A stretch of 34,404 nucleotides of DNA from a virus. Location: positions 1 to 34,404 of the IMG/VR virus record IMGVR_UViG_3300022413_000006, one strand, 5' to 3'. Positions 29,701-34,404 of this stretch are shown piece after piece (within the stretch, counting starts at the first letter, position 1; each line of letters starts with the position of its first letter). Position numbers and translations under genes: made by a program. Under the pieces are notes generated by a model. It ran no database searches, had not been told where the DNA came from, and saw only the letters and a list, made by a program, of their open reading frames with translations.

Positions 29701-31433
29701 ACGGTGGGACTGACGAAGTGGGTATTGGCACTACTACACCAGCTTCTAAATTGGAAGTGGTAGGTACTGTTACAGCAACTGCGTTTGTAGGAGATGGTTC
29801 TGGGCTGACTGGTCTACCAGGTGGATCTGGAGGGTGGGACCATGTTATGACAAACAATGTTGATGGTGCAGGTTTCTCGGTCACAAACATATCAAGCTTG
29901 GTTACTACTGGAACAGTTACTGCTGGATTTTTTGTTGGTGATGGATCAGGTCTTACTGGTCTTCCTAGTGGCGGAAGCGCTTCTGGCATTGTCGTTGTTG
30001 CAAAAGCTTCTGATGAGATTGTTAACAATAGTACAACATATCAAGATGATGATGAGCTTGTAATACCTTTAGAGGCTAACACTTCATACGGAATGGATGC
30101 TCATCTATTGATAGCAGCTCATGCTAGTGCTGATATGAAGATTCAGTTTACTGCTCCTTCTGGAGCAACAGTTAGAGGTAATGGTCCATCATCCTCTGTG
30201 CTTACTGAGAACGATTTGACAGCAACACAATTCCAAGCACTTGGAGGGACTGCATCAAGACGGATCAAGTTCTTCAGAGGAACTGTGAACGTTGGTGCTA
30301 CAGCTGGCAACCTTGTTGTTCAATGGGCTCAAAACACAGCTCATGCATCTGACGCTACGATGTTCTCCAACTCATGGGTTTCTATCACAAAACTTGATGG
30401 AAGTAATTTTGTTGCAGTGCCTGGTGGAGTTGAGGCTGATCCTTCTTTCACGGCATGGACAAATACTGAGTCTACTGCTGGAAGGATGCTTCAGAATCCC
30501 GGAGACTCTAATGATGAGATTTCGTGGCTAACTACTGATACTCTTCAAATTCAGCACAACTCTGTTGTCAATCATAGGTTCTTATCCAACTCAACAATTT
30601 TCAATGAGACTGGTGCTGATATCAACTTCAGAATCGAGTCTACAACTAGTCCACATGCTCTCTATATAGATGGATTGAGTGGCCTGGTAGGAATAGGCGC
30701 ATCGTCTCCTGCTTCAGCATTCGAAGTGGTTGGTACTGCAACAGTTACAGCTGTACATGGAGACTTTGAGAATTCAAGTGATGCAACTGATGATGTAAGG
30801 TGGAATGGAGTAGATAATCTAGAAATACGTCATAATGGAGCTCTAACGCATCAGTTCTCAAGCTCTTCTACTGTACTCAATCAAGGAGGGTTGGATATCA
30901 ACTTCCGTGTTGAAACAGATACTGATGCGCAAGCCATCTATGCTGACGGTGGAACTGGGAATGTCGGGATAGGGACTACAAGTCCATCTAACAAGTTGGA
31001 AGTGGCTGGGTCCATAACTGCAACATCATTTGTAGGAGATGGCTCTACGATTACCAACAGGCGTAAGGGTGTTCAGATGATAATTGTTGACTTTACGACA
31101 CAGGTCACTGTGGGTGACGGCAAGATGTACTTTCACATTGATCCGTCTCTGGCGGGTATGAATCTGGTTGATGTGCATGCTGAAGTTATCACTGCAGGAA
31201 CTACTGGAACAACAGATATCCAAGTCCACAACTTGACACAAGCTGCAGACATGTTGACTACAAAGCTGACAATAGATTCAGCAGAGACTGGCTCGGATAC
31301 TGCTGCAACTCCTGCTGTTATAGACACAGCAAATGATGATGTTGCCGAGAATGATCTTATCAGGATTGATTGCGACGCAGTGTCGACATCTGCTCCACAA
31401 GGATTATTGGTTACACTGGGATTTAATGACTGA
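26769..31433 (+). CDS. Giant tail fibre/depolymerase-like protein with signal peptide, BNR-type propeller and repeats (1554 aa)
   Basis: Residues 1-27 form a signal peptide (cleavage probably after SAVSA). About 190-585 resembles a BNR_4-type beta propeller, the fold of several polysaccharide lyases and sialidase-like enzymes. KWGHDSHNSPVVYHDG and IAQTGHNGG (about 248-276) recall the H-x-x-P and H-N-G-G part of that fold. From 690 to 1410 it has repeats centred on V-G-I-G-T-T-x-P-x-x-K-L-E-V-x-G (Val at 736, 892, 984, 1307, 1399) and G-D-G-S-G-L-T-G-L-P linkers, typical of trimeric phage fibres. A distinct beta domain lies near 1075-1225 and another at 1425-1554. The likely role is binding or cutting host surface glycans. 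No S74 chaperone peptidase is seen. Confidence 0.7.
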   Translation: MKNLAATIMILLALVALMAFACSAVSAPTFQVDLDSQKPEKKWKIPAAFAGSTPTYRTILKENGILFTNLTGWDGVMHIFTNSTDNTSWQFPSTGSGTGYFDFRIELNLEPDSYRSEFRFTNSVDGIVWGAQGRIEVEDSPSGGLLSTNSLFGTLNFDNFIQSGTISSNVNVNANLAGSGALLTDLNLGAIGDVIQVGTPAAWLDWNWPTVYERDSHVYFGYVGYTNDQYVARYSIASNTVDVKFTGDKWGHDSHNSPVVYHDGTNIWIAQTGHNGGPTVQIGVFTNWADVTDLDIPQYRLTNDDVVTYCNMAPLKDRMYLMQRLGTSNYIYRFSTDSGATWSDDKLWLHNSQDNGRPYPQMREGLLRDEILFPVHGHVAITNNSDIHVGVIKHEAGDHRFYTNSTGFFVMDGTEPVIEMTNIYSAVQTTSTNSLYLNDIIDIDTTDGLALLYTRFDSTFGGDTKNPRTMVSTGSIDGAWVEFDLGSQGVHFGDSRISNNVPWAAFDRRTVNPLRVWSSKNDPENVAQMFELKNGSWTLQWQGPETENFWWKPRGVANADQSGVMYLDNSDHIELYPYFSSFKPTRPWIVLDRITNGKRMLPVASNPWELYGQHGEQAVFNSGSKDGPIATIGGLRTMTTDGAMLQITNKENGVVFRVAEDGHTQVGDVHSTFDPTDRLVFTSSPEGIRMLTDDVRMIDIYSSSIIINEAGEDRNFRVETDNDISALYVDGGTDEVGIGTTTPASKLEVVGTVTATAFVGDGSGLTGLPGGSGSWDHTMTQTVSGAGFNIENLGSLTITNIADASILLAADSNNSGENDNALFELSQDGGGVRALIGTVGDAGVQFTDSLSDSLYFEIKAGSPQDIQFATGATGVTSNDGAARLTILGTGNVGIGTVTPSTELHVDGDITADNVLARLLNVSDATDDLRWTGVDNLEIRHNGAINHQFSGASTVFNQGGLDINFRVESDNDIQALYVDGGTDEVGIGTTTPASKLEVVGTVTATAFVGDGSGLTGLPGGSGGWDHVMTNNVDGAGFSVTNISSLVTTGTVTAGFFVGDGSGLTGLPSGGSASGIVVVAKASDEIVNNSTTYQDDDELVIPLEANTSYGMDAHLLIAAHASADMKIQFTAPSGATVRGNGPSSSVLTENDLTATQFQALGGTASRRIKFFRGTVNVGATAGNLVVQWAQNTAHASDATMFSNSWVSITKLDGSNFVAVPGGVEADPSFTAWTNTESTAGRMLQNPGDSNDEISWLTTDTLQIQHNSVVNHRFLSNSTIFNETGADINFRIESTTSPHALYIDGLSGLVGIGASSPASAFEVVGTATVTAVHGDFENSSDATDDVRWNGVDNLEIRHNGALTHQFSSSSTVLNQGGLDINFRVETDTDAQAIYADGGTGNVGIGTTSPSNKLEVAGSITATSFVGDGSTITNRRKGVQMIIVDFTTQVTVGDGKMYFHIDPSLAGMNLVDVHAEVITAGTTGTTDIQVHNLTQAADMLTTKLTIDSAETGSDTAATPAVIDTANDDVAENDLIRIDCDAVSTSAPQGLLVTLGFND
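29442..29717 (+). repeat. 92-residue fibre module, copy 1 (partner at 30687-30962)
   Basis: Encodes residues 892-983: V-G-I-G start, then S-D-A-T-D-D-L-R-W, VDNLEIRHNGA, HQFS, NQGGLDINFRVE and YVDGGT. Residues 1307-1398 (30687-30962) repeat the same order at the same length. Partial copies precede residues 736 and 1307. DNA copies differ at many silent positions, so the protein is kept while the DNA has drifted. Confidence 0.75.
30687..30962 (+). repeat. 92-residue fibre module, copy 2
   Basis: Second full copy of the module at 29442-29717, residues 1307-1398. VDNLEIRHNGA and LNQGGLDINFRVET are nearly the same as in copy 1. The region right after V-G-I-G differs most. Confidence 0.75.
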
Positions 31434-33094
31434 TGAAATACTCTAAAGCATTACCGTCATATCTGATTGCTGCTCTGTTATCTTCATGTGAGGCTGTTAC
31501 AGCAGGAACGTTCTTCTGTGAGTTCGACTCCAGGCCAGGGCTGAATGTAGGGGCTCAGCAAGGTGTGTGTACAGATGGTACCAACTTCTGGACTACAGCA
31601 GGAGATGATCCAGACACTGATCCAGCATCAAACAACCATAATATGATGCTAAGGCGTTATGACTCGTCATGGACTATAGTAGCTTCTAATGACGTCATCG
31701 CAGATCTTCCAGGTGATGCCACACAGATTAATGGCCTGGAATACAAAGACGGCGTTGTTTACGTTGGTGTCAATGACCACGTTTCAGGATCTCAGAATGG
31801 GAATGGCGGATGGATAATGGAGTATGATCCTGTCACTCTAACCAATCTTGCTACTCATACAGTTCAGACCAAAGAATGTGAAGGTGGAGCTTGGGGAGGA
31901 GCGGCTGGAACAAACTTTCTTGCTGTCTACCATAACTCTAGAACGGTTAGTGTATATAACTCATCCTTTACATTCATCTCTGATCATTTCCTTGACTACC
32001 CAAACGATGTTGGGCGGTATTATCAGGATGCAGCATGGCATGACGGTCACTTGTTCTGCCCGGTTCACAATAGCGCTCAGTGGCCTCATACTGTTGACGT
32101 GTACAAATGGGAGGGTGAGACCAACTTTGTACGTGCTGGAAGGATGCTACAACCTACATGGGAGAGATCAGCAACTCTGAGAAAGTCTTCTCAAGGTTTA
32201 GATTTTGATCCTGTAGAGAGCGGTGTTATATGGTTTGCTGAACGAAACGCTGGAGGAGGAGAGAGTGAAGGTCCTCATAACGTAGTAAAGGCGACTTTCA
32301 ATGCTACAGCACACCCAGATAATGAAGTGTTTTCGAACGCTGTACAGAATCTGGACAATCTATTGTTCTATCTTCCACTAAGAGAGACTACAGGAACAAA
32401 TTTAGTTGACAATTCAGGCGCTGGTAATGATTTCACATTAAGGGTTAGTGACACGTATGATCTTGATGTGTGTGGAGACATACTTGGTCCTACGTATTGC
32501 GAGAAGGGCCGTGGTGTCGCTCTTAGCGAGAAGGCTTACCTGCACCATCCTAATGAGGCTGAATTCAACTTCACGTCGTCTGACAGCTTCTCATTTGGCA
32601 TGTTTGTCTTTAGGCAGCATGCGATTGACAACAATGAATGGATTCTTAGCAAGGGAATAGGTGGAGACTCTCCGTCAGGGAACAATCACAACTATGCTTT
32701 GCTGATTGATTTGACGACTCCTGTAAATCGGTTTGACTTCCTTATGGAGGAATCTGATGGAACAGACCATGTCTGCAAGTCAAATACCACTGTAGAGGAG
32801 GGTAAGGCATACTTTGTAGTGTGTGTCTATGACGGATCATCTACAAATATGAGCATTTACGTCAACGGAGTTCTTGACGGAACAAACAATGATCAATTTA
32901 CAGTCAATACAAATGTTTATGATCTGACATTCAACGCTGCAAGTAATGGAGATAATGGAGGAATAGATCAGACAGCTGTAGGTCTATTTGAGCCATTTAT
33001 GACATCTGACGTCTTAACCGGTGCTGAGATATCTGCTTTATGGGCTAAGTCTAAGTCAACTAAAGATTTTGTGCAAAGATCCATAGCATATTAG
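31433..33094 (+). CDS. Propeller plus LamG-like lectin protein with lipoprotein-type signal (553 aa)
   Basis: The N-terminus MKYSKALPSYLIAALLSSCE has a lipobox Leu-Ser-Ser-Cys (Cys19), so it could be lipid-anchored; an alternative is signal-peptidase cleavage after AVTA. Residues 25-300 contain repeated short strands with Trp/Tyr (TDGTNFWTTAGDD, YKDGVVYVGVND, TNFLAVYHNS), like a beta propeller. Residues 310-545 resemble a LamG/concanavalin-like jelly roll: LDNLLFYLPLRE, FSFGMFVFRQHAI, AYFVVCVYDGSSTNMSIYVNG, then a final helix. Such domains bind glycans. It starts within the stop of the giant fibre (TGATGA). Function is probably glycan recognition, either on the virion or on the cell surface. 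Confidence 0.62.
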   Translation: MKYSKALPSYLIAALLSSCEAVTAGTFFCEFDSRPGLNVGAQQGVCTDGTNFWTTAGDDPDTDPASNNHNMMLRRYDSSWTIVASNDVIADLPGDATQINGLEYKDGVVYVGVNDHVSGSQNGNGGWIMEYDPVTLTNLATHTVQTKECEGGAWGGAAGTNFLAVYHNSRTVSVYNSSFTFISDHFLDYPNDVGRYYQDAAWHDGHLFCPVHNSAQWPHTVDVYKWEGETNFVRAGRMLQPTWERSATLRKSSQGLDFDPVESGVIWFAERNAGGGESEGPHNVVKATFNATAHPDNEVFSNAVQNLDNLLFYLPLRETTGTNLVDNSGAGNDFTLRVSDTYDLDVCGDILGPTYCEKGRGVALSEKAYLHHPNEAEFNFTSSDSFSFGMFVFRQHAIDNNEWILSKGIGGDSPSGNNHNYALLIDLTTPVNRFDFLMEESDGTDHVCKSNTTVEEGKAYFVVCVYDGSSTNMSIYVNGVLDGTNNDQFTVNTNVYDLTFNAASNGDNGGIDQTAVGLFEPFMTSDVLTGAEISALWAKSKSTKDFVQRSIAY

Positions 33095-33121
33095 TTGACA
33101 AGAGTTACAAAAAAAAGTAAC
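33095..33121 (+). promoter_or_regulatory. Possible promoter/operator before the lysis-like genes
   Basis: TTGACA (33095-33100) directly after the stop of the lectin gene. It is followed by GTTAC-A8-GTAAC (33104-33121), an inverted pair of the box seen at other promoters. A -10 is poor (TAACCT at 33118-33123), so this may be an activator- or repressor-controlled promoter, or only an operator. Confidence 0.35.
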
Positions 33122-33129
33122 CTAAAGAT

Positions 33130-33555
33130 ATGAGCACAACTATATTCGCAGATGAGCCAAAGGGTACTGGGGGCGGTCAATCTGGTAGAAGGCGGAGGAT
33201 TGAAACATCCCTTGGTCCTCCCTTAAAAAAGATTAACCTTGGTGGCCTTACATTCGTAACATCAGCTACTACTTTGATAGCTCTTGTTTCTGGTGGTGTA
33301 TGGATAGGACAGCAAGTTGAACACTACAAGTCATTAACAGCTGACAGATGGACAGGGAAGAATGAGATAGAGGCTGAGTATCTTCGTTCTCTTAAGAATA
33401 GAGATTATGTCCCTATGTCAAAAGCTGAGATACTTGCCATACAAGGTCCAAAAAGAACTCACACTTATCACCAGGTAGATCCAATAATTTTCCCTTCTCT
33501 AGTGCCATCTTCTGTGGCAGCTGAAGTTGACTCTAAGGCAAAAGATGAGGACTAA
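33130..33555 (+). CDS. Single-pass membrane protein, lysis-cluster candidate (141 aa)
   Basis: The basic N-terminus (GRRRRIETSLGPPLKKIN) is followed by one membrane helix at about 37-59 (LGGLTFVTSATTLIALVSGG), then about 80 residues that should face the periplasm, opening with a helical segment (QQVEHYKSLTADRWTGKNEI). The N-in, C-out topology and location beside an Rz1-like gene make it a candidate inner-membrane spanin or holin partner; family not recognised. Its 3' end overlaps the 35-aa gene by 11 bases. Confidence 0.62.
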   Translation: MSTTIFADEPKGTGGGQSGRRRRIETSLGPPLKKINLGGLTFVTSATTLIALVSGGVWIGQQVEHYKSLTADRWTGKNEIEAEYLRSLKNRDYVPMSKAEILAIQGPKRTHTYHQVDPIIFPSLVPSSVAAEVDSKAKDED

Positions 33556-33652
33556 GAGACCAGAGAATCCATTGCTTAAGTGGGGATTCAAACTTCTGCT
33601 CTTCTACGCAGCCTTCGTTCTTTTTCATTCAGTCTTCTCTAGATACCTATGA
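33545..33652 (+). CDS. Tiny single-helix membrane protein (35 aa)
   Basis: MRTKRPENPLLKWGFKLLLF then YAAFVLFHSVFSRYL: a basic cytoplasmic start and one membrane helix (about 13-31). It overlaps the upstream gene by 11 bases, and its stop overlaps the next start in ATGA (33649-33652), so all three genes are coupled. The tight packing is the main evidence that it is real. It may be a holin, pinholin or lysis accessory; this is inference. Confidence 0.58.
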   Translation: MRTKRPENPLLKWGFKLLLFYAAFVLFHSVFSRYL

Positions 33653-34164
33653 CTAAGAGAGCTCCATCGTTAGAAAAGATACAGACACTTAAAACGTTCT
33701 ACGAAGAGTGCGGTTGCTGTGAGGATAGAGATGTAGTCCAAAAGATTTATTCCTTCTCTGAGATGTTTGAATGGCCTAAGTGGATGTCAAACGTGATACT
33801 TACTGCGTACGAGTGTGGTTACCATCATATCAGCGACGGGATATCACATCCATTTGGCTGGCAGTATGGAGCGCAGTTTCTTCATCTAAAGAAGTCTCAC
33901 ATAGGAGTTGGTCATGACCTGCTTTACTACCTATCAAAGGAAGAGAAGGAGAGGCTGGGATTCCCAACAACAAAGGTAGGGGCCGATAAGTGGTTCAGAG
34001 ATGCTTTGGAAGAGAGCGGTGTTGTTGGTGTTCGCGCAGAGATAGCGTACAAGGTATTGATCTTGGTAGGATTCTTTGCGTACGCAGACCACGCGCTACG
34101 TCGCAGAACAGGTTCAGGTTACGGTACTATAGACTATGTCTACTTAATGGTTGAGGAGCTCTAA
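33649..34164 (+). CDS. DUF1353-like protein in the lysis region (171 aa)
   Basis: Contains a patch typical of DUF1353-like phage proteins: HISDGISHPFGWQYGAQF, HIGVGHDLLYYLSKEE (His-Asp), GADKWFRDALEESGV (Ala-Asp) and AYKVLILVGFFAYADHALRR. The conserved His and Asp residues could form a metal or catalytic site. The family's role is not settled, though members are often encoded near holin or endolysin genes. As no standard endolysin is visible elsewhere, this is the best candidate for a lytic enzyme by position, with low certainty. It overlaps the opposite-strand lipoprotein gene by 21 bp. Confidence 0.58.
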   Translation: MTKRAPSLEKIQTLKTFYEECGCCEDRDVVQKIYSFSEMFEWPKWMSNVILTAYECGYHHISDGISHPFGWQYGAQFLHLKKSHIGVGHDLLYYLSKEEKERLGFPTTKVGADKWFRDALEESGVVGVRAEIAYKVLILVGFFAYADHALRRRTGSGYGTIDYVYLMVEEL

Positions 34165-34290
34165 CTGAGCCATGTAAACTACTGTTCCGTCGTCTACAGG
34201 AACTTTATTCAGTATGCTTTCTCTGTATGGTACAGTGCTACATCCACAACAGAAAAATGCCATCGTTAACAGTACAGCTATTTTCTTCAT
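34144..34290 (-). CDS. Rz1-like small lipoprotein (outer-membrane spanin candidate, 48 aa)
   Basis: MKKIAVLLTMAFFCCGCSTV is a lipoprotein signal with Gly-Cys-Ser at 16-18, followed by about 31 residues (VPYRESILNKVPVDDGTVVY and so on). The upstream positions of the lipobox are Cys-Cys, not the usual Leu-Ala, so processing is likely but not certain. Length and form match Rz1-type outer-membrane spanins. A GGGAGG SD precedes the ATG (34288-34290). In the circular genome it is the last gene of the leftward operon and reads into the end of the DUF1353-like gene. The partner spanin may be the 141-aa membrane protein. Confidence 0.66.
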   Translation of the reverse strand: MKKIAVLLTMAFFCCGCSTVPYRESILNKVPVDDGTVVYMAQLELLNH

Positions 34291-34404
34291 CTTAAGGTCC
34301 TCCCAATGAATGATGTGTTGTTGCTGATTGTTTGTGTCGTATTTACTTGTCTCTGTCTTTTAAGCATAATCCTTTGCCAGCTAGCATCTTGACAGAAAAG
34401 AGCG
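34278..34404. repeat. Right copy of 127-bp terminal direct repeat
   Basis: Identical to 1-127. Joining the copies yields a circle in which the leftward operon continues from position 66 into the Rz1-like gene. It should be removed from one end in a circularised record. Confidence 0.95.

Noticed and set aside
28969-31050. CRISPR-like or tandem DNA repeat in the fibre gene
   Set aside because: The repeats are in frame, protein-level and of irregular spacing, which marks fibre modules rather than an array.

Overview
The window is a complete tailed-phage genome. The first 127 bases (1-127) are repeated exactly at the end (34278-34404), so the molecule closes into a circle of about 34,277 bp. The gene set is that of a siphovirus-type phage: terminase, portal, scaffold, HK97-type capsid, neck proteins, major tail protein, tail chaperones and tape measure, with no tail sheath. 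I see no integrase and no excisionase, so a virulent lifestyle is likely. A small Rz1-like lipoprotein suggests a Gram-negative host with an outer membrane. The host itself cannot be named from the sequence. Most genes have Shine-Dalgarno (SD) sequences (AAGGGAT, AGGAG or AAGGAT types), and several intergenic regions hold sigma70-like promoters.

Layout. Positions 1 to 8782 are a mostly leftward early region of small overlapping genes. It carries a recombination and nucleotide-metabolism set: thymidylate kinase, Bet/RecT-type annealase, a DUF2800/RecB-like nuclease with a probable Fe-S cluster, and a DUF3127 OB-fold protein with an SSB-like acidic tail. Two short rightward islands interrupt it: 2204-3053 (RecU-like resolvase plus a small partner) and 5845-6286. 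Each island leaves from a divergent promoter region and ends in a tail-to-tail overlap with a leftward gene. Positions 8783-9317 are the only long non-coding stretch. It holds a leftward promoter, a (CG)5 run, a cluster of hairpins and a rightward promoter, just ahead of a Twinkle/T7 gp4-like primase-helicase (9318-11114). No DNA polymerase is present.

From about 11.1 kb everything runs rightward: small genes, small terminase, an XRE-type regulator, large terminase, portal, an AT-hook protein, scaffold, two tandem major capsid genes of identical length (278 aa, about 69% identical by hand count), head-tail connectors, tail genes and three large virion or surface proteins (25550-33094). All three of those large proteins begin with a secretion signal. 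A lysis-like cluster closes the genome (33130-34290): a membrane protein, a 35-aa one-helix protein, a DUF1353-like protein and, on the opposite strand across the circle junction, the Rz1-like lipoprotein.

Most notable: (1) five promoter-like elements share a GATAT box inside a 16-nt -35/-10 spacer; (2) paired GTTAC/GTAAC boxes recur in promoter regions; (3) a hairpin-rich region of about 260 bp precedes the primase gene; (4) the capsid gene is duplicated with a branched RNA structure between the copies, and a pseudoknot-like leader lies ahead of the scaffold; (5) consecutive tail-end proteins carry signal peptides. Functional names rest on motif recognition alone; no database search was run.
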